The notes: generated from the letters alone by a model not told the origin. Counted from the stretch's first letter, positions 1 to 7,535 are shown. The stretch is 47,343 nucleotides of DNA from Streptomyces brasiliensis (GCF_014647875.1 NZ_BMQA01000051.1:1-47343); one strand, 5' to 3'. Made by a program: numbers and translations.

Positions 1-1
1 C

Positions 2-121
2 GTGATCAAGCTGACCGCCCGCAACGCGTTCGGGTTCAGGAACGCGACCAATCAACGACTTCGGACACGCTGCGTCACCACCCGCCGAGCCCGCGGGCAC
101 CTCCGCACCGCTCAACTATGA
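2..121 (+). CDS. ISL3-type transposase, C-terminal fragment (runs in from the left edge)
   Basis: The frame is open from the window edge to TGA at 119-121 and encodes 39 residues including ARNAFGFRN and NQRLRTRC. This is the Arg-rich C-terminal tail that I recognise from actinobacterial ISL3-family DDE transposases; the catalytic core lies outside the window. The stop is followed at once, in the same frame, by recombinase sequence, so the end of the insertion sequence must lie within about 10 bp of the stop. I could not recognise a terminal inverted repeat in so short a stretch. Family call rests on tail similarity only. Confidence 0.65.
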   Translation: MIKLTARNAFGFRNATNQRLRTRCVTTRRARGHLRTAQL

Positions 122-718
122 AGACCCGATTTGATGGACCACCAGAGCATGGACGTCACCAAGGGCTACTACCGGGTCGGCGAACAACGCCGCCGCAACG
201 CGGTGGACAAGGTCGCCGCCATGCAGTTCGACCGCCACGGCAACCAGGCCTGGCGGCAGGCCAAGGCACTGCTGGACACCGAGCACACCCGCCGCGCGAT
301 CGGCGAGGTCGCCGTCCCCTTCGGCACCTGCAACGAGCCCAGCAACGTGCAGGCCGGCGGCGACCACTGCCCCATCCGCTTCCGCTGCGTGGGCTGTGAC
401 CACTTCCGCACCGACGTCTCCTACCTGCCCGAACTCCAGGCATACCTCGACGACCTGCTCCGCAACCGGGAACGGCTCGCTGCCATGACCGAGGCCGACG
501 CCTGGGCCAAGGCCGAGGCCATGCCCTCGGACGAGGAGATCACTCGGGTGAGGCGGCTCATCCGCCGCGTCAAGGAAGACCTCGACGGCCTCAGCCCCGA
601 GGAACGCGACCAGATCGACCAGGCCGTCACCGCCGTCCGCAAGAACCGTGCCGTCCACCTGGGCATGCCCCGCATCCGCCAGCCCCTGCCCGACATCCGA
701 CCGGAGCGTCCCGCATGA
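122..718 (+). pseudogene. Tyrosine recombinase (Tn554 TnpB-like), C-terminal fragment truncated by the IS
   Basis: About 198 codons remain, with no start of their own beyond an internal TTG-ATG at 131. The fragment opens with DHQSMDVTKGYYRVGE, the end of a tyrosine-recombinase catalytic domain carrying the nucleophile tyrosine. It continues into a Cys-containing tail (FGTCNEPSNVQAG, CPIRFRCVGCDHFRTD) typical of the Tn554-type recombinases found in Streptomyces three-gene units, then a helical end. The N-terminal arm and the R-K-H-R residues are missing upstream of 122, where ISL3 sequence takes over in the same frame. The stop overlaps the next start (ATGA), as in the intact operon. It should have no recombinase activity. 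Other possibility: the rest of the gene lies left of the IS, outside the window. Confidence 0.72.
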
Positions 719-1242
719 ACACCGACAGCACCTCCCACCTGGCCGAAGGCCGACGCGCCGACTCAGCCCGCCGCCGCCAGCGCGTCCTCACCGCGCTCCA
801 CGACGCCCAGGCCACAGGCGAGGAGATCAGTGTCTCGGCCATCGCCCGCCGGGCCGGGGTGGACCGCACCTTCCTCTACCGCCACCGCGACCTGCTCGCC
901 CAGCTCCACACCGCCGCAGCCCAGCCCGCTGCCGGGCCCGGCAGCGGACCGGCCGCCAGCCGGGCCTCCCTGCTGGCCGACCTCGCCAACAGCCAGCAAC
1001 GCTCCGCCCGGCTGGATGCCCGGGTGAAGCAACTGGAGAAGAAGCTCTCCCAGCTCCTTGGCGAGCAAGCCTGGCGCGAGTCCGGGCTCGGAGCCCCGGA
1101 CGACATCGAACGACTCAAGCTCCGTATCACAGCTCTGGAGCAACAAGCCGTTGATCTGCAGCTGCAGTTGGAGGAACGCACCGAGGAACTGCAGGCCGCG
1201 CGCGCCGCCAACCGCGACCTGATGACCCGGCTGAACCGCTGA
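715..1242 (+). CDS. DUF6262-like protein, third gene of a Tn554-type transposition unit
   Basis: Codes for 175 aa, starting at an ATG that overlaps the recombinase stop by four bases. Residues about 10-60 form a helix-turn-helix-like region (ISVSAIARRAGVDRTFLYRH), and residues about 90-172 form a long coiled coil rich in Leu, Glu and Arg. This is the design of DUF6262/TnpC-like accessory proteins that follow the two recombinases of Tn554-like elements. A DNA-binding or complex-assembly role is likely but not proven for the family. The frame is intact although its partner recombinase is beheaded, so it is probably an orphan. A strong hairpin lies 45 bp downstream. Confidence 0.75.
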   Translation: MNTDSTSHLAEGRRADSARRRQRVLTALHDAQATGEEISVSAIARRAGVDRTFLYRHRDLLAQLHTAAAQPAAGPGSGPAASRASLLADLANSQQRSARLDARVKQLEKKLSQLLGEQAWRESGLGAPDDIERLKLRITALEQQAVDLQLQLEERTEELQAARAANRDLMTRLNR

Positions 1243-1287
1243 CCCGCCAGGCTCGTCCTGCCCGCGCGTCATGAACCACACGGGCAA

Positions 1288-1317
1288 CCGGGTCCGGCAG
1301 CATGCCGCCGGACCCGG
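1288..1317. terminator. Bidirectional hairpin between convergent genes
   Basis: An 11-bp perfect stem (CCGGGTCCGGC at 1288-1298, complement at 1307-1317) encloses an 8-nt loop. It sits between the ends of the DUF6262-like gene and the methyltransferase gene, which converge. There is no U-tract, as is usual for high-GC actinobacteria. Confidence 0.55.
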
Positions 1318-1331
1318 CCTCGACGTGAATG

Positions 1332-2078
1332 TCAGCGGCCCATGAGAGCGAAGACCCCCCAACCGAGGTACTCACGCTCGTACCTGGCATAGCGGGCTGG
1401 TTCTCGGGAGAGTTCGGCTCTCAACTCGGCGGCCAACTCGTCATCGGGATTCGAGTCGAGCCAGCGTCGGATGTTGAACCACTGCGCAGCCCGATACCGA
1501 TCCCAGCTGTCCTGGTCGGCGAGCATCATTTCGACTACGTCGTAACCCAGTTCACCGAACTGCTCGATCAGCTCAGGCAGCAGTCGGAAGTCGTCTTTGC
1601 TGCTGGCGTGGCACGCTTCGACGGTGTGCTGGTCCGGGGGGTCCTGACGCCAGTACGGCTCGCCGATCAGCAGCATGCCATCGGGGCGGAGGCTGCGACG
1701 CAACAGCTCAATCGTGCCAGCGACTCCGTTGCCGATCCAGGTTGCGCCGATGCACGCGGCGAGGTCGACGGGTTCGTCCGCGACATGGCCAGACGCATCG
1801 CCGTGGATGAAGACCACCTGACCGGCAACACCGAGCTCGGATGCCCGGGCTTGGGCCCTGGCCGTGAACTCGGTGCTGATGTCCACTCCGGTGCCGACGA
1901 TGCGGTGGGCGTGCGCCCAGGTGCACAGCATCTCGCCCGATCCGCTGGCGAGGTCGAGCGCGCGCGTCCCGGGGGCCAAGTGCAGCGCCTGCCCCAGGGC
2001 AGCCAGCTTCTCGCTGGTGAACGGGTTGTGAACGCGGTGGCTGCTCTCGCGGATGGTGAAGCTACGTGGAAGATCCAC
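1332..2078 (-). CDS. Class I SAM-dependent methyltransferase
   Basis: Codes for 248 aa with a Rossmann-type methyltransferase core. Motif I is ALDLASGSGEML (about residues 40-51), an acidic strand-2 end GTGVDIS follows (about 62-68), then VVFIHGDAS (motif II region) and a LLRRSLRPDGMLLIGEPYW motif III/IV stretch. It most resembles small-molecule methyltransferases of the Methyltransf_11/25 type; the substrate cannot be read from the sequence. It lies downstream of, and on the same strand as, the truncated graspetide ligase but is separated by 287 bp, so shared function is unproven. It is not a PIMT-type methyltransferase of the kind that modifies graspetides. The start MDLPRSF is the first in-frame ATG. 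Confidence 0.82.
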   Translation of the reverse strand: MDLPRSFTIRESSHRVHNPFTSEKLAALGQALHLAPGTRALDLASGSGEMLCTWAHAHRIVGTGVDISTEFTARAQARASELGVAGQVVFIHGDASGHVADEPVDLAACIGATWIGNGVAGTIELLRRSLRPDGMLLIGEPYWRQDPPDQHTVEACHASSKDDFRLLPELIEQFGELGYDVVEMMLADQDSWDRYRAAQWFNIRRWLDSNPDDELAAELRAELSREPARYARYEREYLGWGVFALMGR

Positions 2079-2365
2079 TGTTGGGAGTCCTTACGTCCGA
2101 TGAGGTCATGACGTGCGCGGGGGACGGCCTGTTGGAGCTGGCCGTCGTTGCCTGGACCGTCATCAAATGCACCTCATCCGGACGTGCGGATCTTCGAACC
2201 TCGGCGAGGCTAGGACGCACGGAGCAGCAGTGTCCACCGGTTTTCGCCTGTGCTCCCCCTACCTTGTCGAACCCGAACGGACAACAGCACCCACGCCACA
2301 GCCTCGCAAGGGTGAACTCGGCCCCACCACCTTGCACCACACCTGTTGCAATCGATAGCTTCCAC

Positions 2366-2809
2366 TCAGCAGCCTGTGAACTGCAGAAACGCAGTCTCCA
2401 GAACCTCCTCACGGCTCAGACCCCCAGAGAAGTCCGCGTCTCCGATGTAGTGCGGGTGGTTCACATACAGGCAGTCGGGAAGCGACGCGATCACGCCTCC
2501 GAGGCCGTACCGGGCCTGGGTGATGGCGAACTGTGCGTCTTGCTCGTCGAGGTGCGGGAAGGCGAAGCCGGTCGGGCGGCGGTAGTAGAGCGCGCGGACG
2601 TTGGCCAGGTCGGCGGTGCGGGAGGGGGTGTTGATGCTTCCCCGGATGCCGTCCTGGGTGATCTCTGCCTCCACCGACAGTGATGAGGGGAAGTCCCCCG
2701 AGTCGAACCGCACGACCGGGATGCCCCGGCCGTGCAGCTCGCTGATCACCACGTCGGCGGTGGGGTCGTGCAGGCTGGTGACGACCAACACCGGACGCGG
2801 ATCACTCAC
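2366..2809 (-). pseudogene. tgmB: Truncated ATP-grasp graspetide ligase (TgmB-like), N-terminal domain only
   Basis: Starts at a GTG that overlaps the tgmA stop (GTGA), showing translational coupling. The 147 residues begin RPVLVVTSLHDPTADVV and continue through SSLSVEAEITQDG, ALYYRRPTGF and CLYVNHP. This is the N-terminal (pre-ATP-grasp) domain of the ATP-grasp ligases that link Thr/Ser/Lys to Asp/Glu side chains in graspetide precursors. The family is normally a bit over 300 aa. Here similarity stops after about residue 127 (YIGDADF) and an unrelated tail ends at 147, so the whole ATP-binding catalytic domain is missing. The break is probably a recombination joint near 2425-2430. The residual product might still bind precursor but cannot ligate. 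Confidence 0.75.
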
Positions 2810-3099
2810 TGGTCGCTGTCGCTCCCCGTGTCGCTGTCCTGGGTGGAGCCGTTGCCGTCGGGGCTGGTTCCCGTGGACGGGGAGGTGCCGGTACTGGTGC
2901 CGTGGCCGGGCATCTCCATCACCTGGCCGAAGCCGTCGAAGAACACGGCGGTCTGCGTGTTCGGGTTCAGCTCGGCCCGGGAGTAGCCGGGGGTCATCGT
3001 CGGGTACGGCGCCATGCGGCTGATGCCCCACGGCCTCGGGGTCGTGGTGCCCTGCGGGACCGCCGTGCTTGTGGGCAGACGGTCGGAGTGGACGAACAT
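2806..3099 (-). CDS. tgmA: Graspetide (ATP-grasp-modified RiPP) precursor peptide
   Basis: Codes for 97 aa. The leader carries the family signature RPWGISRMAPYP (residues about 22-33) followed by YSRAELNPNTQTAVFFD. The C-terminal core (about residues 66-97) is Gly/Thr/Ser/Asp-rich (GTSTGTSPSTGTSPDG, then Asp-rich), as expected for side-chain ester cross-links from Thr to Asp. The start at 3099 is set by AGGAGA 8 nt upstream. The maturase that follows is truncated, so the precursor may be unmodified or served by a ligase elsewhere. A perfect 12-bp hairpin lies between this gene and the upstream DUF6415-like gene. Precursor identity is confident; ring pattern is not deducible here. Confidence 0.85.
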   Translation of the reverse strand: MFVHSDRLPTSTAVPQGTTTPRPWGISRMAPYPTMTPGYSRAELNPNTQTAVFFDGFGQVMEMPGHGTSTGTSPSTGTSPDGNGSTQDSDTGSDSDQ

Positions 3100-3137
3100 C
3101 GCATCTCTCCTGTGTGGCAGTTGCAGGGTGGGTGAGT

Positions 3138-3176
3138 GGGCCGGTCCCTCGCAGGGGGACGTAAAGGGACCGGCCC
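3138..3176 (-). terminator. 12-bp perfect hairpin upstream of tgmA (terminator or attenuator)
   Basis: GGGCCGGTCCCT at 3138-3149 pairs perfectly with 3165-3176 across a 15-nt loop. In the leftward direction it follows the DUF6415-like stop by about 60 bp and precedes the tgmA start by about 40 bp. It could end the upstream transcript or control read-through into tgmAB. Confidence 0.5.
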
Positions 3177-3237
3177 GGCCCGCGCGGCCCGTCTTGCCTG
3201 GTCTTGACCGCGCGGGAGTCATTGGGGGCGCGATCTG

Positions 3238-3651
3238 TCAGTCGACGTCGCTGATCTGCCGTGTCTGAACCATTTGGTCGATGAGGTCAGCCGTCGTCCA
3301 CGCCATCCGCCGTATGAGTCCGAGGCCCTGCCGGTATCCGCCGGATGTCTCCTCGGCGCGCAGTGCTCGGCTGCGCTCGACAAGCGCGAGCGTCGCGGTG
3401 TCCGGCTCGTCGTGGGGGTCAGCCACGGCTATGCAGCCGAGTTGCGCGAGGGCGCCGCGCAGCCGCTCTCCGAGCTCGTCGACCTCGTCGACGGCCGGCG
3501 TGTGCTCACCCAGCACCGCGTTCAGGTCGTCGTAGATCGACGGCAGGTGTAAGGGGTCCCAGCCGCGCACCTTCGCGAGTACGACCCGCAGCTTCTCCGC
3601 AGGCAGCGGCGGTTCCCATCGGGGTACGTACCGATAAGTGGTGGAAGACAT
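3238..3651 (-). CDS. DUF6415-like conserved Streptomyces protein
   Basis: Codes for 137 aa from MSSTTYRYVP, chosen because GGAG lies 7 nt upstream; a longer in-frame extension to 3762 has no ribosome-binding site. The protein is soluble and helical: a segment around DDLNAVLGEHTPAVDEVDELGERLRG, then ATLALVERSRALRAEE and LIRRMAWTTADLIDQMV. I recognise this as the DUF6415-type protein common beside actinobacterial natural-product regulators; its biochemical role is not known. It lies between the graspetide precursor and a membrane-peptide/ATPase pair on the same strand. The family name is from memory of its conserved motifs, hence moderate confidence. Confidence 0.62.
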   Translation of the reverse strand: MSSTTYRYVPRWEPPLPAEKLRVVLAKVRGWDPLHLPSIYDDLNAVLGEHTPAVDEVDELGERLRGALAQLGCIAVADPHDEPDTATLALVERSRALRAEETSGGYRQGLGLIRRMAWTTADLIDQMVQTRQISDVD

Positions 3652-3775
3652 GGAGGGCTCCAGTAGGCGGGGAAAGCGCGCCACGGACGCGGTGTGCTTC
3701 GCGGACTCCGGGGCGTGCGAACTGGACGGAACGAGGCGGAACATCAGCCGCCTTTGATCCACTCGACTAACACGG

Positions 3776-3913
3776 CTATCCGGCTGCTATCGCGAAGGCG
3801 AGTGTGGCAGCGAGGGAGAGCACGACGGCGAGGCAGACCGCCTGCCCGGTGCAGGTGGCGAACATCGGGACCTCGCTGCTGTCGTGCCGGTTCAGGCTGG
3901 GGTCAGGCGACAC
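3776..3913 (-). CDS. Small single-pass membrane peptide
   Basis: A 45-codon reading frame starts at GTG 3913 and overlaps the end of the ATP-binding gene by 11 bases. Its C-terminal half (CLAVVLSLAATLAFAIAAG) is a clear hydrophobic membrane segment. Its placement directly after an RsbW-like ATPase, with overlapping start and stop, suggests co-translation. I do not recognise a family and short GC-rich frames are often chance, so this is tentative. Confidence 0.42.
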   Translation of the reverse strand: MSPDPSLNRHDSSEVPMFATCTGQAVCLAVVLSLAATLAFAIAAG

Positions 3914-4394
3914 GTGGCACCTCCAGTTCGGCCCAGACCCGTTTCCCCCACGGGAACCGGTCGACGCCCCAGTCGAGGCAGACGGAGTCGACGAGGGTGA
4001 GGCCGCGACCGTCGACGGCATCGGCGCCCACGGCCTTCAACGCGGGCATTTGACGGCTGCGGTCCGTCACGGCCACCCGCACCCGTCCGGCGGTGAGGAG
4101 GCGCACGGTCACCTGGATCGCCTCGGCGCAGGCGTGCACGGCCGCGTTGGCGGTCAGCTCGGTCACGACGAGTGCTACGTCCGCCGCCAGCCCGGCCAGC
4201 TCCCAGTCCGTGACGGCCTCGCGTACGAACTGGCGGGCCACCGGCACCGATGCCGTCTCGCGCGGCAGCATCCGGCAGCGGACCTCCGAGCCGTCCTCGG
4301 CGTACATGCGGCGGCACTTGACCGTGGGGCCGTATGCCACCGCTGACGGCCGGGCGGCCGGGGACACTCGCGTCCCGCTCTCGACGTCACTCAC
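3903..4394 (-). CDS. RsbW/SpoIIAB-like ATP-binding regulatory protein
   Basis: Codes for 163 aa with a GHKL ATPase fold. The N-box is VVTELTANAAVHA (about residues 77-89, with E79 and N83) and the G-box region is DGRGLTLVDSVCLDWGV near the C-terminus. This is the HATPase_c_2 type abundant in Streptomyces and related to anti-sigma-factor kinases. There is no recognisable anti-anti-sigma or PP2C partner nearby. It overlaps the upstream conserved hypothetical gene by 8 bp, so both are in one transcript driven from the region divergent to the XRE-TPR gene. ATPase/regulatory role is inferred from family. Confidence 0.82.
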   Translation of the reverse strand: MSDVESGTRVSPAARPSAVAYGPTVKCRRMYAEDGSEVRCRMLPRETASVPVARQFVREAVTDWELAGLAADVALVVTELTANAAVHACAEAIQVTVRLLTAGRVRVAVTDRSRQMPALKAVGADAVDGRGLTLVDSVCLDWGVDRFPWGKRVWAELEVPRVA

Positions 4395-4989
4395 CGGTCG
4401 CCCTCTCGCCGCGGGAAGTCAGCTGGAAGCGGCCGACGGACAGCAGTTGTGTGACCGCATCCGGGCGCGTCAGGTCACCGAGGCTGTCCATCGGGACGCA
4501 CCAGTAGGAGGGGCCCGCCTCCGGTGTCGTCGCCTGCACCGGCGGCACGCCCAGGAAGTGGCCACGGCCGATGAACTCGGCGTCTTCGCAGCGGGGCTGG
4601 TCCCACTCGGACCGGTACCGTGTGCTCGCCCCCACCAGGACGTAGTAGCGGTGGGTGAGCTGGTCGAGGAAGACGGGTCCGCCGTGCAGGGCGCGCGCCA
4701 GGTAGTTGTCGATGTCGGCGAGGCACGTCGTCTGCGTCACCGCATACACGAGCCGCGCGCTCAGGCGTACGGCCGAGAAGATGCCCCCGCACCGCAGCAG
4801 TGCGCGGCCGGACTCCTCCCACTCCGCACGAGCCCGGCCCGGGGTCTCGGCCGCCGACAGCAGCCAGTGTTCGACGGAGAGCGCGCGCTCGGCTCCCCGC
4901 GTCACGGCCGGCTCACGGCACGATGGATCCGGGGATGCGGCTTCCGTCAACCCTCGTGCTCTACGCCTCGGTTGGCTACGCTCATGCAC
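4387..4989 (-). CDS. Conserved actinobacterial hypothetical protein
   Basis: Codes for 200 aa from GTG 4989; a longer frame to 5169 would overlap the divergent regulator's operator region and lacks support. Recognisable stretches are WLLSAAETPGRARAEWEESG, LLRCGGIFSAVRLSARLVY and a closing GRGHFLGVPPV with SYWCVPMDSLGDL. Proteins of this look occur in Streptomyces beside XRE regulators and RsbW-like ATPases, but I know of no assigned function. No membrane segment or signal peptide is visible. First gene of the leftward transcript. Confidence 0.62.
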   Translation of the reverse strand: MHERSQPRRRARGLTEAASPDPSCREPAVTRGAERALSVEHWLLSAAETPGRARAEWEESGRALLRCGGIFSAVRLSARLVYAVTQTTCLADIDNYLARALHGGPVFLDQLTHRYYVLVGASTRYRSEWDQPRCEDAEFIGRGHFLGVPPVQATTPEAGPSYWCVPMDSLGDLTRPDAVTQLLSVGRFQLTSRGERATGE

Positions 4990-5105
4990 GGCGACTCCCT
5001 TGCAGTCGTCATGCCCCGCGGCCGACCCACACCGGCCAAGGGGCACTTTCGCGTTCGCGTACAGGTTGGATTTCCGTCGAACCATGCGCGTCCCGGCGCC
5101 GGGTA

Positions 5106-5120
5106 TACCCATGATGGGTA
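5106..5120. promoter_or_regulatory. 15-bp perfect palindrome in the divergent promoter region
   Basis: TACCCAT-G-ATGGGTA is symmetric about 5113 and overlaps a second palindrome, GGGTATACCC (5101-5110). Both lie between the leftward gene starting at 4989 and the XRE-TPR gene starting at 5168. This is a likely operator for that regulator, judged by position and symmetry only. Confidence 0.42.
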
Positions 5121-5167
5121 CACACCTGGATTGGTCGTCCCTCAGACTCAGGCGAGCAGGAAGTGCC

Positions 5168-6478
5168 ATGACCTATCAGCCGCCCACCGCCCTGCCCCGG
5201 GAACTCCTCGACGATGAGGAAGTCCAACGCGCCTTGGCTGAACATGACTTCGGGACTGTTTTCCGGGTGGCGCGCGACCGGGCGGGGATCAGCTACTCCC
5301 GGGTAGCCGCCGAATGCGACATCAAGCCGGAACGAGTCGGCACGCTCGCACGCGGCGTCGGACGGATCACGACCTTCGACAAGGTCGTGCAGATCGCGGA
5401 CGCATTACGCGTCCCCGGCAGCATGGTGGGGCTGGCTCCCCGCCCTTGGGAGATGGACGGGCTTCCTGTGCACCCGTACGACTCAGAGATCGGACCCACC
5501 AGCGTGCGCCGCCGTACCATCCTCCAGGCCGCTACCCGCACAGGCCTGGCCGCCGCCCTGCCAGCCCTCCACCGGCCGCCCGAGCCCCGGCGGATCACCA
5601 ACGGGTACGTCCAGCGGCTACGCGAGCGCACGGTCCGGTTGCGGCGCCTGGATGAATTTCTCGGCGGCGGTGACACCTACCGCGTGTATATCGGCGAGTA
5701 CCAGGACACCAAGAGACTCCTGCGCACGGCCTCCTTCACCGGGGAGTCCCGCCAACGCCTTCAGTCCCTCCTCGCGGAGCAGGCCCAGCAGGCCGGATGG
5801 GCGGCATTCGACGGCGGCCGCCACGCCGAAGCGGCGAGTCTGTACGAGGAGAGCAAGACAGCGGCGCGCGAGGCCGGCGACGCAGACCTCCTCGGCAACG
5901 GCTTTGCGTTCCTTGCCTATCAGACCGCTGACCACCGCAAGGCCGTGGAGATCGCCGCGGCAAGCTGCGCGACCATCACCGCCGCCACACCCGCGGCAGT
6001 TCAAGCCCTCCTACATGAGCGGATGGCGTGGGCCTGTGCGGTCGCAGGCCAGGCGGACCGTACGGAGCGGGCCCTCGAGGCGGCGCGGGCCGCGCTTGAC
6101 GAGCAGCCGGACGGCGAGCCGCAGCCGGACTGGGCGGTGTGGGTCGACTCGACGGAGCTGCACATCATGACTGGCCGCTGCTGGACGGAGTTGCGCCGGC
6201 CGCTCCGGGCCGTCCCGATTCTCACCAAGGCCCTGGATGCCTACAGCGACCACAACGCCCGCGACAAGGCCCTCTACCTGTCGTGGCTCGCGGACGCCTA
6301 CCTCAGCGCCGGCGAGGTCGAGGAGGCCGCCACCGTGACGGGCCGTGCCCTCGACCTGGCAACCGGCATCGCATCGGTTCGCCCCCGGCAGCGCCTTACC
6401 CCCGTGCTGGACCAGCTCCGCCAGCACCAGGACGTGACCGCGGTCCGGGACGTGCTCCAGAAAGCCGATGTGGCGTAG
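5168..6478 (+). CDS. XRE-family regulator with TPR-like C-terminal domain
   Basis: Codes for 436 aa. The start MTYQPP follows AGGAAG by a short spacer. Residues about 15-75 form an XRE-type helix-turn-helix (ISYSRVAAECDIKPERVGTLARG, then FDKVVQIADALRVPG). A conserved linker follows (GLAPRPWEMDGLPV), then TPR-like helical repeats from about residue 195 to the end (LLAEQAQQAGWAAFDGGRHAEAASLYEESK). Such proteins often sense a small signal with the TPR part. It is divergent from the hypothetical/ATPase/DUF6415/tgm genes, suggesting it controls them. It shares its domain plan and the motif ALAEHDF with the regulator at 32023-33468. Confidence 0.84.
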   Translation: MTYQPPTALPRELLDDEEVQRALAEHDFGTVFRVARDRAGISYSRVAAECDIKPERVGTLARGVGRITTFDKVVQIADALRVPGSMVGLAPRPWEMDGLPVHPYDSEIGPTSVRRRTILQAATRTGLAAALPALHRPPEPRRITNGYVQRLRERTVRLRRLDEFLGGGDTYRVYIGEYQDTKRLLRTASFTGESRQRLQSLLAEQAQQAGWAAFDGGRHAEAASLYEESKTAAREAGDADLLGNGFAFLAYQTADHRKAVEIAAASCATITAATPAAVQALLHERMAWACAVAGQADRTERALEAARAALDEQPDGEPQPDWAVWVDSTELHIMTGRCWTELRRPLRAVPILTKALDAYSDHNARDKALYLSWLADAYLSAGEVEEAATVTGRALDLATGIASVRPRQRLTPVLDQLRQHQDVTAVRDVLQKADVA

Positions 6479-6483
6479 GCCCG

Positions 6484-6804
6484 CTACGGCGTGACGCTGT
6501 TCGCGATCCACTCAAGGCAGCGCTGCGCGCCGTGCTCGATGGGCACGGCGATGACCTCCGGGTTGTCCCAGGGGTGGTTCTCCAGGAGGTACTTCTCCAG
6601 ATCCGGGTAGCGGTCGCGCGTCGTCGTCAGCAGCAGCCGCCACTCCTCGCCCTCGCCGAACTCCCCCAGGTGCCAGAATACCGAGGAGACCGGGCCGATG
6701 ATCTGGGAGCCTGCCGCAAGCCGACCGTGAACCGCGCCCTTCGCGAGCTTCACGGCCTGCTCACGGGCGGGTGTGGCCGTCGACACCTGCACATAGTCAG
6801 TCAT
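6484..6804 (-). CDS. cutA: CutA1-like divalent cation tolerance protein
   Basis: Codes for 106 aa, the usual CutA1 length. Conserved stretches are VQVSTATPAREQAVKLAK, SVFWHLGEFGEGEEWRLLLTT (normally a WxGxxExxxExxL pattern) and ENHPWDNPEVIAVPIEHG (the HPYExPEI-type motif). CutA1 is a small trimeric ferredoxin-like protein that binds Cu(II); its physiological role is unsettled. It is convergent with the XRE-TPR gene, only 5 bp apart. It looks like a captured chromosomal gene unrelated to its neighbours. Confidence 0.85.
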   Translation of the reverse strand: MTDYVQVSTATPAREQAVKLAKGAVHGRLAAGSQIIGPVSSVFWHLGEFGEGEEWRLLLTTTRDRYPDLEKYLLENHPWDNPEVIAVPIEHGAQRCLEWIANSVTP

Positions 6805-7007
6805 GCCGCGACCCTAGTGGCCGGGCTCCGGGCGAGCGTAGAAGTCAGGCGTTGCAGCCCGTCTGCTTCACGTGTGGCCATCACTTTGCGGCTAGGACTT
6901 GTCCGGGCGATCAAGGTGCCGACGGTTGAGGAACAGCGGGACGGCGGACGGTGGCTTCAGCTTGAGGGCATGGCTGGCGCACGACCTCGTGTGCCAGGGT
7001 GGCGGGC

Positions 7008-7247
7008 ATGGATTGGCAGTCTGAGAGCCCGGAACTCTGGGCGTTCCTGGAGTCACTGCACCGCGGCGACATCCTGTCTGGCACCGTCGCGGCGATCGAA
7101 CGGTTTGGGGTCTTCGTGGCCCTGGACGACGGGCCTGGCCATCCCACCCTGCCCGGCGTCGAGTTCATCGTCATCCCCGAACTGTCCTGGCCGCACGTTG
7201 ATGCCTCCACCGATGTTGTCCAGGTCGGGCAGCGTGTCTTGTGCTAG
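7008..7247 (+). CDS. S1 RNA-binding-domain protein, truncated by recombination
   Basis: Codes for 79 aa from ATG 7008 (MDWQSESPELW); a GTG at 6999 is also possible. HRGDILSGTVAAIERFGVFVALDD is a classic S1/OB-fold opening. In the family the domain continues past VGQRVSCEFLQFD; here the frame reads VGQRVLC and then TAG at 7245. After the stop the same frame still reads FLQF and then switches to CHAT-like sequence. So both a nonsense change and a fusion joint are visible. RNA binding is uncertain because the last strands of the fold are missing. Confidence 0.6.
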   Translation: MDWQSESPELWAFLESLHRGDILSGTVAAIERFGVFVALDDGPGHPTLPGVEFIVIPELSWPHVDASTDVVQVGQRVLC

Positions 7248-7535
7248 TTCCTCCAGTTCAACTCCTGTCACTCCGCTGCCCAGACCAAGAACCTGGTCGA
7301 CACCGTTCCTTTCGCCATTGGCATGTCCGACTCCATCGGCGACGACGACGCCATCACCTACGCCGCCCGGTTCTACGCTGCGATCGCCGATGGCCAGTCC
7401 GTCCAGTCCGCGCACCTCCTCAGCCGGGTCAACATCGAAATGAACGGTCTGCCGCACCACGAGCTTCCGACCCTCACATGCGCCCCCGACGTCGACCCCA
7501 CTGCCACACGCCTGGTGACATCCCCTCCGGCATAG
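7248..7535 (+). pseudogene. C-terminal remnant of a CHAT/caspase-like protein
   Basis: After the TAG at 7245 the same frame reads FLQF, then NSCHSAAQTKNLVD, TVPFAIGMSDSIGDDDA, YAARFYAAIADGQSVQSAH and stops at 7533-7535. NSCHSA followed by IGM-D-IGD and an FYxAI-G-SV-A stretch is the C-terminal half of CHAT/caspase-like peptidase domains, with the catalytic cysteine within NSCHSA. The catalytic-histidine half and all N-terminal domains are absent. In actinobacteria such domains are effectors of multi-domain conflict proteins. The joint with the S1 gene is near 7255. Confidence 0.6.

Noticed and set aside
1329..2111. Plus-strand 260-codon frame opposite the methyltransferase
   Set aside because: Shadow; the SAM-binding motif LDLASGSGE is on the minus strand.
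6890..6960. Plus-strand phrase LVRAIKVPTVEEQRDGG as an IS110-type transposase scrap
   Set aside because: Too short and without further matching sequence on either side.
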